This document shows, piece after piece, positions 1-8,413 of a DNA stretch of 52,670 bases. Source of the stretch: Modicisalibacter xianhensis (lineage in GTDB: Bacteria; Pseudomonadota; Gammaproteobacteria; Pseudomonadales; Halomonadaceae); the NCBI RefSeq assembly GCF_900113605.1, contig NZ_FOPY01000019.1, positions 1 through 52,670 of the forward strand, given 5' to 3'. Under the pieces are notes generated by a model that was not told the origin of the DNA, made no database searches, and worked only from the letters and a program-made list of their open reading frames with translations. The translations under genes were made by a program, and so were the position numbers. Position 1 is the stretch's first letter; each line of letters starts with the position of its first letter.

Positions 1-426
1 CTGTTCCTGGGGCGCGGTGCGCATTACCCGATCGCGCTGGAAGGGGCGCTCAAGCTCAAGGAGATTTCCTACATCCATGCCGAGGCCTATCCCGCCGGGG
101 AGCTCAAGCATGGGCCGCTGGCCCTGGTCGACAGCGAGATGCCGGTGATTTCCGTGGCGCCCAACGACGAACTGCTCGAAAAGCTCAAGTCCAATCTGCA
201 GGAGGTGCGGGCCCGTGGCGGCGAGCTGTTCGTGTTCGCCGACGAGCGTGTCCACCTGACGGAGTCCGAGGGCATCCGCGTGCTGCGCCTGCCGCACGTC
301 GACGAGGCGCTGGCACCGATTCTCTACACGTTGCCGCTGCAGTTGCTGTCCTATCACGTCGCCGTGCTCAAGGGCACCGACGTCGACCAGCCGCGCAACC
401 TGGCCAAGTCGGTCACCGTCGAGTAG
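1..426 (+). CDS. glmS: Glucosamine--fructose-6-phosphate aminotransferase, C-terminal part (cut by window edge)
   Basis: This is the last 141 codons of GlmS, which makes glucosamine-6-phosphate from fructose-6-phosphate and glutamine, the first step toward UDP-GlcNAc for peptidoglycan and LPS. The frame is open from base 1. It begins in the second SIS (isomerase) domain with [19 protein letters not shown] and continues with the sugar-phosphate signature [16 protein letters not shown]. It ends with the family-typical [15 protein letters not shown]. The N-terminal glutaminase domain and first SIS domain lie outside the window. The next gene starts 3 bases after the stop, so the two are probably co-transcribed. 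Confidence 0.97.
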   Translation: MFLGRGAHYPIALEGALKLKEISYIHAEAYPAGELKHGPLALVDSEMPVISVAPNDELLEKLKSNLQEVRARGGELFVFADERVHLTESEGIRVLRLPHVDEALAPILYTLPLQLLSYHVAVLKGTDVDQPRNLAKSVTVE

Positions 427-429
427 CCA

Positions 430-1287
430 TTGCGCCCGCTCCATCTGGGATTGCCGATGTGGGCCAATGCCGAGTGGCGTGGCGGATTGTATGCCCGCCA
501 CGCCCCGGCAGAGGCTTTCCTCGAGGACTATGCCCAAGTCTTCTCCAGTGTCGAGGGCAATACCACGTTCTATAGCGGTGCCCCGCGACAGGCAACAGTC
601 GATGCCTGGGCGCGCCAGGCACCTGCCGATTTTCGTTTCTGCTTCAAGCTGCCCTCCGAGTTGACGCATGAGAGACGTCTGGTCGGCATCAAGGATGATC
701 TCGAGATATTTCTGGAGCGCCTGGCACCGCTGCAAGATCGGCTCGGCCCGGTGATGATCCAGTTGCCACGGGATTTCGGCGCTGAAGAATTGCCGCAGCT
801 CGAGGCATTATTGTGCGACTGGCCCCAGTCCATTCCCTGTGCCGTCGAAGTGCGTGCCAGTGAATTTTTCCACAAGGGGATGGCCGAGCAGCAGCTCAAC
901 CGCCTGTTGATAACTCATGGTGTGGATCGTGTGATGCTCGACGTCAGGCCACTGTTTTCCACCACGGCAGAGAACGATACGCGTCTCTATCGAGCCCAGC
1001 AGGAAAAGCCGAAACGTCCATTACACGTACTTTCCACGGCATCGAGCCCCATCATCCGCTTTATTGGCCACTTCGATTGGTCGATCAATGAGCGCTATTT
1101 TGAACCTTGGATTAACTGCCTTTCCCTGTGGATAAATCAGGGGAAAACCCCTTTTCTTTTTGTGCATACTCCCGACAACCGCCAGGCGCCACAGTTGGCC
1201 AGGCATCTTTATTCACGCCTGGCAGCGGCTTCGAGTCTACCGGATTTGAACGAATTCCCCGGCGAACGGCAGAACACACTTTTCTAA
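430..1287 (+). CDS. DUF72 (YecE-like) family protein
   Basis: A 285-residue protein of the DUF72/YecE family, TIM-barrel-like proteins of unknown function. The opening LHLGLPMWANAEWRGGLY, the NTTFYSGAP stretch and the FVHTPDNRQAPQLARHLY end are family hallmarks, and the length is normal. The chosen start is TTG at 430, three bases after the glmS stop. No in-frame ATG occurs before the conserved LGLPMW block, and translational coupling to glmS would explain the weak start. A hairpin with T-rich tail follows the gene. Function is not known; the family call is firm. Confidence 0.9.
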   Translation: MRPLHLGLPMWANAEWRGGLYARHAPAEAFLEDYAQVFSSVEGNTTFYSGAPRQATVDAWARQAPADFRFCFKLPSELTHERRLVGIKDDLEIFLERLAPLQDRLGPVMIQLPRDFGAEELPQLEALLCDWPQSIPCAVEVRASEFFHKGMAEQQLNRLLITHGVDRVMLDVRPLFSTTAENDTRLYRAQQEKPKRPLHVLSTASSPIIRFIGHFDWSINERYFEPWINCLSLWINQGKTPFLFVHTPDNRQAPQLARHLYSRLAAASSLPDLNEFPGERQNTLF

Positions 1288-1296
1288 TCTATTGTC

Positions 1297-1343
1297 ACTA
1301 TCGGCGTCGAGGCTGGCCATTAACGCAACATTCCGATAGTTTT
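1297..1343 (+). terminator. Possible terminator after the glmS-DUF72 unit
   Basis: ACTATCGG at 1297-1304 pairs perfectly with CCGATAGT at 1333-1340, and TTTG follows. The 28-base loop is long for an intrinsic terminator, but the position just after the DUF72 stop fits one. Confidence 0.45.
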
Positions 1344-1723
1344 GTCGGCTTCTTGCGTTTACTTGGCAATTCTTGCTGGAAGGAAAGGGCATTCCTTGTA
1401 TTTTCCAGTGGCCGGTAGACGTGGTGCATCGTCACAGGCTGTGGTCCCCACCCGGACCAGCGTGAGACGGTGCGACGCGGCGGTGATCCTGCCTGCGGCA
1501 GGCAGCCCGACGGGCAATTCGGGGCAAGCCAACCCGCTTTCGTTGACTGAATGCGACCTCTGCCTTGCCTTCGCCCGCGATTTACCGATGACCTCGGGCT
1601 GCAGGATCCTGTCATGCCTTGTCCGTATCGCGCGATCCGCGACACGGAAGACGTGACCCAACAAAGACAAGCCGTCATTGCATCCGATCGATCGATGACG
1701 TCACGTACTCTCAGGGTGAACTC
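1344..1723 (+). other. Non-coding leader with GC-rich hairpins upstream of the sodium symporter
   Basis: Together with the hairpin before it, this makes a 436-base gap with no convincing gene. It contains TGGTCC-N6-GGACCA around 1441-1461 and CCTGCC-TGC-GGCAGG around 1489-1503, then GC-rich sequence up to the next gene. This could be a structured 5' leader, but it matches no riboswitch class I can recognise. Short reading frames here lack ribosome binding sites and protein-like composition. Confidence 0.3.
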
Positions 1724-3064
1724 ATGTCGAAACAGCTTCACGCGCACTGGTCCTCACGGCTGGCCTTCATTCTTGCGGTAACGGGGTCGGCGGTTGGCCT
1801 GGGCAACATCTGGAAATTCCCATACATGGTGGGGGAGAGTGGCGGGGCCGCCTTCGTGCTCATCTACCTGATCTGTATCGCCTTCATCGGCCTGCCGATT
1901 CTGGTCGCCGAATGGCTGATCGGTCGGCGCGGCCAGAAGAACCCGATAAATACCATGGCCGAGCAGGCCCGGCTCAACGGCCGCAGCGGGCTGTGGACCG
2001 TCGTCGGTATCAGTGGCGTGCTGGGCGCGTTCCTGATCCTGTCGTTCTACAGCGTGATCGGTGGCTGGTCGCTGTCCTACACGCTGGGCTCGGTAACCGG
2101 CAACTTCAGCGGCCAGGACGCCGATGGCATCGGTGCACTGTTCGAAGGCATGCTGGGCAACCCGGGCATGATGCTGGGGTGGCATTCCGTGTTCATGCTA
2201 CTGGTCATCGGTATCGTCGCCCGCGGTGTCACCAAGGGCCTGGAAGGTGCAGTACGCACCATGATGCCGGCTCTGGCGGTGTTACTGCTGATCCTGGTCG
2301 GTTACGGCATGACCACCGGACATTTCGGCGAGGCGCTGGCCTACCTGTTCAATCCCGACTGGAGCAAGCTGACCGGCAGTACCGTCCTGGCCGCCCTGGG
2401 GCATGCCTTCTTCACCCTGTCGCTGGGTATGGGCATCATGATGGCCTACGGTTCCTACCTCGGTGAGGATGTCAGCCTGCTCAGGACGGCACGGACCGTG
2501 GTGATCATGGATACCGTCATCGCCCTAGGGGCCGGGTTGGCGATCTTCCCCATCGTGTTCGCCAACGGCCTGGACCTGGCCTCCGGCCCGGGGCTGATCT
2601 TCGTCACGTTGCCCCTGGCGTTCGGCAGCATGGCCGGCGGCACCATTCTGGGACTGATGTTCTTCCTACTGCTGACCTTTGCAGCACTGACCTCGGCCAT
2701 TTCGTTGCTCGAGCCAGTGGTCGAGTTCGTCGAGGAGCGGTCTCCGCTGGGCCGTGTCGGATCCGCGCTGGTTGCGGGAGCGGGCGCCTGGGCGCTGGGG
2801 ATTGCCGCGCTGCTGTCGTTCAACGTATGGAGCGATCCGCTGCTCTTCGGCCTCAACACCTTCGACCTGCTCGATACGCTGACCAGCAAGTTCATGCTGC
2901 CGCTGACCGGTCTCGGGGCGATTGTCTTCGCCGCCTGGTGTCTTGATCGCGACAGTGTCCACCGCGAACTGGGCCTCTCCGGGGCCGGTTCGACGATGTG
3001 GTCTCTCGCTGCCCGTTACATTGCGCCGCTCGGCGTGATCGTGGTTTTCGTCGGCAGTCTCTAG
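1724..3064 (+). CDS. Sodium-dependent transporter, NSS (SNF) family
   Basis: A 446-residue inner-membrane protein of the neurotransmitter:sodium symporter family, which co-transports Na+ with amino acids or related amines. TM1 carries the diagnostic unwound segment AVGLGNIWKFPYMVGESGG at about residues 20-38, where sodium and substrate bind. ALTSAISLLEPVVEF near residue 340 matches the TM8 sodium-site region. About 11 hydrophobic segments can be traced, typical of bacterial MhsT/TnaT-like members. ATG 1724 is chosen because AGGGTG lies just upstream and family alignment begins there; an in-frame start 105 bases earlier adds an unlikely tail. The substrate cannot be read from sequence. A salt-driven carrier suits a halophile. 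Confidence 0.9.
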   Translation: MSKQLHAHWSSRLAFILAVTGSAVGLGNIWKFPYMVGESGGAAFVLIYLICIAFIGLPILVAEWLIGRRGQKNPINTMAEQARLNGRSGLWTVVGISGVLGAFLILSFYSVIGGWSLSYTLGSVTGNFSGQDADGIGALFEGMLGNPGMMLGWHSVFMLLVIGIVARGVTKGLEGAVRTMMPALAVLLLILVGYGMTTGHFGEALAYLFNPDWSKLTGSTVLAALGHAFFTLSLGMGIMMAYGSYLGEDVSLLRTARTVVIMDTVIALGAGLAIFPIVFANGLDLASGPGLIFVTLPLAFGSMAGGTILGLMFFLLLTFAALTSAISLLEPVVEFVEERSPLGRVGSALVAGAGAWALGIAALLSFNVWSDPLLFGLNTFDLLDTLTSKFMLPLTGLGAIVFAAWCLDRDSVHRELGLSGAGSTMWSLAARYIAPLGVIVVFVGSL

Positions 3065-3073
3065 GGCGATGGC

Positions 3074-3301
3074 TCAGTGACGCCCCTTGTCTCGGGGCGT
3101 CTCGCCCGGGACATCGTCGCTCAGGTCGGCGATGTCCTTTTCCAGCCGCTTGATCTCGTTGTGACGTTCGATGCCTCGTCGGGCCCGCAGGTGGCGCACG
3201 GCGGCGTTTTTCTTGCGCGCTTCGTGCTCGGCCACTTGCAGTGACATGAAGATGTCGAGGAGTTCGTGTTTCACGGAGGCCAGGGGTTCGGCGTTACGCA
3301 T
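3074..3301 (-). CDS. Small charged hypothetical protein
   Basis: A 75-residue acidic/basic protein with no signal peptide or membrane segment. Residues 20-65 look helical, with ARKKNAAVRHLRARRGIERH and EIKRLEKDIADL repeating charged faces, so a coiled coil is possible. It is vaguely reminiscent of the small PA3496-type proteins of Pseudomonas, but I would not assign it. ATG 3301 is preferred because AGGAGAG lies 8 bases upstream. Its end is convergent with the sodium symporter, leaving 9 bases between the stops. A stem-loop (GACGCCCC/GGGGCGTC, 3079-3101) sits inside its last codons and probably ends the symporter transcript. Confidence 0.6.
   Translation of the reverse strand: MRNAEPLASVKHELLDIFMSLQVAEHEARKKNAAVRHLRARRGIERHNEIKRLEKDIADLSDDVPGETPRDKGRH
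3079..3101 (+). terminator. Stem-loop at the end of the symporter gene, inside the convergent ORF
   Basis: GACGCCCC (3079-3086) and GGGGCGTC (3094-3101) form an 8-bp stem with a 7-base loop. There is no clear T tract on the plus side. It lies in the 3' coding end of the small minus-strand gene. Confidence 0.4.
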
Positions 3302-3327
3302 GATCAACTCTCCTGTTCGGCGAAGAG

Positions 3328-3391
3328 GTGTCGTTGACGACACGTCATTACTTACTATAAACCAGTTGACAAAATCATTACGTTGACGACA
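3328..3391. promoter_or_regulatory. Repeated operator-like motif between the small gene and the HexR-type gene
   Basis: GTGTCGT-TG-ACGACAC at 3328-3343 is a perfect inverted repeat. Its core CGTTGACGACA occurs a second time at 3381-3391, with TCATTAC next to each copy (3345-3351 and 3375-3381). The two copies flank an AT-rich stretch holding ACTATA (a minus-strand TATAGT -10 candidate) and TTGACA at 3366-3371. The layout suits binding by a dimeric regulator, perhaps the adjacent RpiR/HexR protein. That assignment is inference. Confidence 0.45.
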
Positions 3392-3474
3392 AGACGTGCA
3401 AAATCTCCCCCTGCCCCCTCATTTTGGGCATACTGCAGTTGCGCCATGCCATTCTAAAGCTTCGGGAGCGAACC

Positions 3475-4329
3475 GTGAGCCGTGCCCTGTTCGATGAAAT
3501 GAGACGCCGCATGGAGCACTTTCGTCGCTCCGAGCAGAAAGTGGCGCGCTTCGTACTGCGAAACCCTGAAGAAGTTATCCACATGCGGATCGTCGACCTG
3601 GCCACCGAAGCCAAGGTCAGCGAACCTACCGTGGTGCGCTTCTGCCGCGCCCTGGGCTGTAGCGGATTTCAGGATTTCAAGCTGCGCCTGGCCCAGATGC
3701 TGGCCACCGGTAGCCAGTTCGCCCAGTTCTCGATGAACGACAGCGACAGCGTGGCCGAGTTTTCCCATAACATCTTCGATTCCACCGTCGGCACGCTGCT
3801 GTCGGTGCGTGACCGGCTGGACATCGAGTCGCTGAGCAAGGCGATCAATGCCTTGGCCATGGCCAACCGCGTCGAGTTCTACGGCTTTGGCGCGTCCGGG
3901 GCCGTGGCCTTCGATGCGCAGCACAAGTTCTTCCGCCTGCAGATCTCGACCTCGGCCTATGCCGACCCGCACATGCAGAACATGTCCGCGGCGACATTGA
4001 AGGAAGGCGACGTGGTGGTGGCTATCTCGCAGACCGGACGCACCCGGGCGCTGGTCGACAGCGTGCGCATGGCGCGCGATGCCGAGGCGACCGTGATCGG
4101 CCTGTGCCCGAGTGGTTCGCCACTGGCCGCCGAGGTGACGTTGCCGCTGTATATTGACGTGCACGAGGACACCGAAATCTACACGCCGATGAGTTCACGC
4201 ATTGCCCATCTGGTCCTCATCGATGTGCTGGCGGTGGGTGTGGCCAAGACCCGCGGGCCGCGGCTGGCCGAACAACTGAAGGCGGTGAAGCGAAGCTTGA
4301 ACCCGTTGCGTTTCCCTGAGCCCGAGTAA
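3475..4329 (+). CDS. hexR: RpiR-family transcriptional regulator, HexR-like
   Basis: A 284-residue regulator with an N-terminal RpiR helix-turn-helix (about residues 36-65, VDLATEAKVSEPTVVRFCRALG) and a C-terminal SIS sugar-phosphate domain (about 125-260, VEFYGFGASGAVAFDAQHKF and VAISQTGRTRALVDS). The order, length and the EPTVVRFCRALGC motif match HexR. In other gammaproteobacteria HexR senses 2-keto-3-deoxy-6-phosphogluconate and represses zwf, edd and eda. GTG 3475 is chosen because GGGAG lies 6-10 bases upstream; the in-frame TTG at 3424 has no such site. The usual zwf neighbour is absent; uvrD follows instead. Regulator class is certain, HexR orthology likely. Confidence 0.85.
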   Translation: MSRALFDEMRRRMEHFRRSEQKVARFVLRNPEEVIHMRIVDLATEAKVSEPTVVRFCRALGCSGFQDFKLRLAQMLATGSQFAQFSMNDSDSVAEFSHNIFDSTVGTLLSVRDRLDIESLSKAINALAMANRVEFYGFGASGAVAFDAQHKFFRLQISTSAYADPHMQNMSAATLKEGDVVVAISQTGRTRALVDSVRMARDAEATVIGLCPSGSPLAAEVTLPLYIDVHEDTEIYTPMSSRIAHLVLIDVLAVGVAKTRGPRLAEQLKAVKRSLNPLRFPEPE

Positions 4330-4437
4330 AGCGTGCTGCACTTGCGCTCGGCCCGTCGGGCAATGAAACGGCGTCAGCGTCGAAGAGATGGGTTATGGTA
4401 AGCTGAGCGTCCATTTCGACACGCCGACAGCCGTTGC

Positions 4438-6660
4438 ATGAACGACGTATCTCCTGGCGACGTTTCGTCGCTGCTCGACGATCTCAATCCTGCCCAGCGC
4501 GAGGCCGTCAGTGCACCGCTGGGCAACATGCTGGTACTGGCCGGCGCCGGTTCGGGCAAGACCCGGGTGCTGGTGCATCGTATCGCCTGGTTGATGCAGG
4601 TCGAGCGTCTCTCGCCCTATGCCATCCTCGCCGTGACCTTCACCAACAAGGCGGCCCGCGAGATGCGCACGCGTCTCGAGGCGCTGCTTGGCCTGTCGCT
4701 GCGCAATATCTGGGTCGGCACCTTCCACTCCATTGCCCATCGCCTGCTGCGTACCCACTGGCAGGATGCACGGTTGCCCCAGCACTTCCAGATCATCGAT
4801 GGCGATGACCAGTTGCGACTGATCAAGCGCCTGCTCAAGGACCACAACATCGATGACGAGCGCTACCCGCCGCGCCAGGTGATGTACTTCATCTCCAGTT
4901 GCAAGGAGGAAGGATTGCGTCCGCATCAGGTCCAGACTCACGGCGACGCCTACATGGGCCAGATGGTCGAACTCTACGAGCGCTACCAGTTGACCTGCGA
5001 ACGCGGCGGGCTGGTCGACTTCGGCGAGCTGCTGTTGCGCAGCCTCGAACTGCTGCGCGACAACCCGCGCCTGCTGGCGCACTATCGCGAGCGCTTCGCC
5101 CACCTGCTGGTCGATGAGTTCCAGGACACCAACACGCTGCAGTACGCCTGGCTCAAGCTGTTGGCCGGCGACAGTGCCGGGCTAACCGTGGTCGGCGACG
5201 ACGACCAGTCAATCTACGGCTGGCGCGGGGCGCGGGTCGAGAACATCCGCCGCTTCGAGCAGGAATTCCCCAACACGCGCACGGTACGCCTGGAGCAGAA
5301 CTATCGCTCGACCAGCGCCATTCTCGACGCCGCCAATACGCTGATAAGCCACAACGCGGGGCGCATGGGCAAGGAACTGTGGACGGCCGGCGCCAAGGGC
5401 GAGCCGATCTCGGTGTATGCCGGCTTCAACGACCTGGATGAGGCACGCTTCATCGTCGACACCATCAAGGAAAAGGTCGACGAGGGCTTCAACCGTCGCG
5501 AGATCGCCATCCTCTACCGCTCCAACGCCCAGTCACGGGTCATCGAGGAAACCCTGATCCGCCAGGGCATGCCGTACCGTATCTACGGCGGGCAGCGCTT
5601 CTACGAGCGCCTCGAGATCAAGAACGCACTGGCCTACCTGCGGCTGTTGCTCAACCGCGAGGACGATGCCTCGCTGGAGCGCGTGATCAACGTGCCGGCC
5701 CGCGGCATCGGCACGCGTACCGTGGAGATCCTGCGCGAGCGCGCCCGCGACCGGGGCATCTCGCTGTGGCAGGCGTTGCACGACAGCGTCAGCGACGGCA
5801 CCTGCAAGGGCCGCGCGGGCAATGCCCTGACCGCCTTCGCCAACCTCATCGAACGGCTCGACAACGACACGGCCGGCATGTCGCTTCACGAGATCATCGA
5901 TCACATCAACGAGATGTCGGGGCTGGTCGAGCATCACCGCAGCGAGAAGGGCGAAAAGGGCCAGGCACGGGTCGAGAACCTCGAGGAACTGGTCACGGCC
6001 GCGCGCGCCTTCACTCAGGGCGATGTCTTCGAATTGCCGGAAGCCGGCGAGGGCATGGCGGCCCTGGAGGCCTTCCTGGCCGAGGCGGCACTCAACGCCG
6101 GCGACCACGAGGCCGACGAATTCGAGGATGGCGTGCAACTGATGACGCTGCACTCCGCCAAGGGCCTGGAGTTCCCCGTGGTGTTCATCGCCGGCGTCGA
6201 GGAAGGCCTGTTTCCGCACAAGATGTCGATGGAGGAGCCCGGCCGTCTCGAGGAAGAGCGTCGGCTATGCTATGTCGGTGTGACCCGTGCCATGCACAAG
6301 CTCTACCTGACCTACGCCGAACTGCGCCGCCTGCATGGCAAGGAAACCTTTCAACGTGCGTCGCGCTTTCTGCGCGAGCTGCCCGAGGAACTGCTGGAGG
6401 AAGTCCGCCTGCGTGGCCAGGTCTCGCGACCGGTCACCGCGACGCGTCCCGGGCATGGCCTGTCACAGCAGAGTTCGGTCTCGGCGGGCGACGACCTGCC
6501 ATCATTGTCGCTGGGCCAGCGGGTCAGCCATCCGCTGTTCGGTGAGGGTGTCATCCTCAATGCCGAAGGGCAGGGGGAACGCGCCCGGGTCCAGGTCAGC
6601 TTCGAGGGCGAGGGCGACAAGTGGTTGGTGCTGGGCTTCGCCAAGCTAACTCCACTCTGA
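4438..6660 (+). CDS. uvrD: DNA helicase II
   Basis: A 740-residue superfamily 1A helicase that unwinds 3'-5' in nucleotide excision and mismatch repair. The Walker A motif is AGAGSGKTR (about 35-43), the Walker B region LLVDEFQDTN, followed by GDDDQSIYGWRGA, LEQNYRST and the late motif MTLHSAKGLEFPVVF with VGVTRA. It differs from Rep in its C-terminal domain after residue 690 (GQRVSHPLFGEGVIL...KWLVLGFAKLTPL), the Tudor-like tail found in UvrD. Length is close to the 720 residues of E. coli UvrD. ATG 4438 precedes MNDVSPGD, and the conserved LNPAQREAV block begins at residue 16. psiE follows after 10 bases and may be co-transcribed. A second paralogue, rep, lies near 45 kb. Confidence 0.97.
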   Translation: MNDVSPGDVSSLLDDLNPAQREAVSAPLGNMLVLAGAGSGKTRVLVHRIAWLMQVERLSPYAILAVTFTNKAAREMRTRLEALLGLSLRNIWVGTFHSIAHRLLRTHWQDARLPQHFQIIDGDDQLRLIKRLLKDHNIDDERYPPRQVMYFISSCKEEGLRPHQVQTHGDAYMGQMVELYERYQLTCERGGLVDFGELLLRSLELLRDNPRLLAHYRERFAHLLVDEFQDTNTLQYAWLKLLAGDSAGLTVVGDDDQSIYGWRGARVENIRRFEQEFPNTRTVRLEQNYRSTSAILDAANTLISHNAGRMGKELWTAGAKGEPISVYAGFNDLDEARFIVDTIKEKVDEGFNRREIAILYRSNAQSRVIEETLIRQGMPYRIYGGQRFYERLEIKNALAYLRLLLNREDDASLERVINVPARGIGTRTVEILRERARDRGISLWQALHDSVSDGTCKGRAGNALTAFANLIERLDNDTAGMSLHEIIDHINEMSGLVEHHRSEKGEKGQARVENLEELVTAARAFTQGDVFELPEAGEGMAALEAFLAEAALNAGDHEADEFEDGVQLMTLHSAKGLEFPVVFIAGVEEGLFPHKMSMEEPGRLEEERRLCYVGVTRAMHKLYLTYAELRRLHGKETFQRASRFLRELPEELLEEVRLRGQVSRPVTATRPGHGLSQQSSVSAGDDLPSLSLGQRVSHPLFGEGVILNAEGQGERARVQVSFEGEGDKWLVLGFAKLTPL

Positions 6661-6670
6661 GGCGACTGCC

Positions 6671-7144
6671 ATGAGAAAATGGTTTCCCGAACTGCTCGAT
6701 AGCTGGTCGCAGCTTTCCGGTTATCAACGATTCGAGCGTCTGGTGTCGCTTGTCCTGACCGTGGCCATCAGCGGCGTGGTGCTGGTGGCAATTTATTATC
6801 TGGTCCTGCACGTCTTCGACCTGCTGTTCGTCCAGACTCGCGATCCCTTCGATTACCGCGTGTTCCAAGCGGTCTTCGACATGATACTGACCGTGCTGAT
6901 CGCCATGGAATTCAACAATTCCATCGTGCGAACCATGAGCGAGCGTGGCGGCTTCATCCATGTCGAGATCGTGGTGCTGATCGCGATCATGGCCGTAGTG
7001 CGCAAGTTCATGGTCATGGACCTCGATGCCATCGAGCCCATGAAGATATTCGGCCTTGCTGCGGGCGTGCTCGGCCTGGGAGTCTGCTACTGGCTGGTAC
7101 GCCATGGCAACCGCCTGCGCGACGGCGATAAAAAATCGTCTTGA
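6671..7144 (+). CDS. psiE: PsiE-like phosphate-starvation-inducible membrane protein
   Basis: A 157-residue inner-membrane protein with four hydrophobic segments (about 28-50, 66-82, 98-112, 122-140). FQAVFDMILTVLIAMEFNNSI and the charged loop before HVEIVVLIAIMAVVRKFMVMD match the PsiE family. In E. coli psiE is under PhoB and CRP control; its molecular role is unknown. Here it follows uvrD by 10 bases, without room for its own Pho box, so phosphate control cannot be inferred. ATG 6671 sits behind a GAGGCGACTGCC context. Confidence 0.8.
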   Translation: MRKWFPELLDSWSQLSGYQRFERLVSLVLTVAISGVVLVAIYYLVLHVFDLLFVQTRDPFDYRVFQAVFDMILTVLIAMEFNNSIVRTMSERGGFIHVEIVVLIAIMAVVRKFMVMDLDAIEPMKIFGLAAGVLGLGVCYWLVRHGNRLRDGDKKSS

Positions 7145-7290
7145 GCCGATTGCGGCGCCTTGCCGGTCAATTCAGCCTTCACGCATACTGTTCGGCTTGA
7201 TTGCAGGTTCGGCGAGGCTGTCGCCGGGCGCTTTGGACACATGCTTTCCGTTTCGGAACATAATAAACGCTTGTCAGGAGTCACGTTCGC

Positions 7291-8376
7291 ATGCAACGCC
7301 GCAAGTTTCTTTCCGTTCTCGGTGCCGGCGCGGTCGGTGCCGTCGCCGCTCCCTTCGTTTCCACGGCCCGTGCCCAAGACACCATTCGCTGGAAGATGGT
7401 CACCTCCTGGCCAAAGAACTTCCCTGGCCTGGGAACCGGCGCCAACGATTTCGCCAAGCGTATCGGTGAGCTGTCCGGCGGACGCATGCAGGTCGACGTG
7501 TATGGCGCCGGGGAACTGGTACCGGCGCTCGAGGTCTTCGATGCCGTTTCCAGCGGCACGGCGCAGATGGGCCATTCCGCATCCTACTACTGGCGCGGCA
7601 AGGTCCCGGCGGCGCAGTTCTTCACCGCCGTGCCGTTCGGCATGAACACCACCGAGACCAACTCCTGGCTGTACCAGGGCGACGGCATGAAGCTGTGGGA
7701 CGAACTCTACGCCGAACATAACCTCAAGCCGCTCGCGGTGGGCAACACCGGGACGCAGATGGCCGGCTGGTTCAAGAAGGAAATCAACTCGCTGGAGGAC
7801 ATGCAGGGGCTCAAGATTCGCTTGCCGGGTCTGGCGGGCGAGGTCATGAACCGCATCGGCGCCACGGCGGTGAACATGCCGGGCTCGGAGATCTTCACCT
7901 CGATGCAGACCGGTGTGCTCGATGCCGCGGACTGGGTCGGCCCCTACAATGATCTGGCCTTCGGCCTGCATCAGGTCGCCGATTATTACTACACCACGGC
8001 GTGGAACGAGCCCAGTGCGATTCTCGAAGGCACCGTCAATCTGGATGCCTGGAACTCGCTGCCCGACGACCTCAAGGCGGTGGTGGCCGAGGCGGCACGT
8101 TCGGCGAACCTGGCGATGATCGATGAATTTACCTACCGCAACGCCGAAGCGCTCAAGGCACTGGTCGATGAGCACGGCGTCCAGCTCAAGCAGTTGCCGG
8201 ACGATGTCGTCAAGGCACTGGCGGAGGCCTCACAGGCGGTTCTCGAGGAGCAGACCGGCAACGACCCCGCCTCGAAGAAGATCTACGATTCCTATCGCCA
8301 GTTCCAGCAGTTCGTGAAGGCCTATACCGATGTCGGTGAGTTCGCGTATCTGAAGAACCGCGAAATGGTGAGGTAA
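7291..8376 (+). CDS. TRAP transporter solute receptor (DctP family), Tat-exported
   Basis: A 361-residue periplasmic binding protein of the TRAP transporter family. The N-terminus MQRRKFLSVLGAGAVG has a twin-arginine signal (RRKFL), with likely cleavage after STARA at about residue 28. KMVTSWPKNFPG, GKVPAAQFFTAVPFGM, MQGLKIRLPGLAGEVM, MQTGVLDAADWVGPYND and YYYTTAWNEPSAI recall TakP-like receptors for 2-oxo acids. The conserved Arg of LKIRLPG normally grips the ligand carboxylate. The membrane subunits (DctQ, DctM) are not adjacent, so this receptor is an orphan here. SD CAGGAG lies upstream of ATG 7291. Ligand assignment is only by resemblance. Confidence 0.9.
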   Translation: MQRRKFLSVLGAGAVGAVAAPFVSTARAQDTIRWKMVTSWPKNFPGLGTGANDFAKRIGELSGGRMQVDVYGAGELVPALEVFDAVSSGTAQMGHSASYYWRGKVPAAQFFTAVPFGMNTTETNSWLYQGDGMKLWDELYAEHNLKPLAVGNTGTQMAGWFKKEINSLEDMQGLKIRLPGLAGEVMNRIGATAVNMPGSEIFTSMQTGVLDAADWVGPYNDLAFGLHQVADYYYTTAWNEPSAILEGTVNLDAWNSLPDDLKAVVAEAARSANLAMIDEFTYRNAEALKALVDEHGVQLKQLPDDVVKALAEASQAVLEEQTGNDPASKKIYDSYRQFQQFVKAYTDVGEFAYLKNREMVR

Positions 8377-8387
8377 GGCAAGCGACG

Positions 8388-8413
8388 AGCGCCATGCCGG
8401 ATGGCGGGGCGCT
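8388..8413. terminator. Bidirectional hairpin between TRAP receptor and thioesterase
   Basis: GCCAT (8391-8395) pairs with ATGGC (8401-8405), flanked by the outer pair AGC/GCT. It lies between two convergent stop codons and probably serves both genes. Confidence 0.45.

Noticed and set aside
1298-1747. Reading frames on both strands in the leader of the sodium symporter
   Set aside because: Low-quality Arg/Pro/Ser-rich composition, no SD and overlap with hairpins; better seen as untranslated leader.
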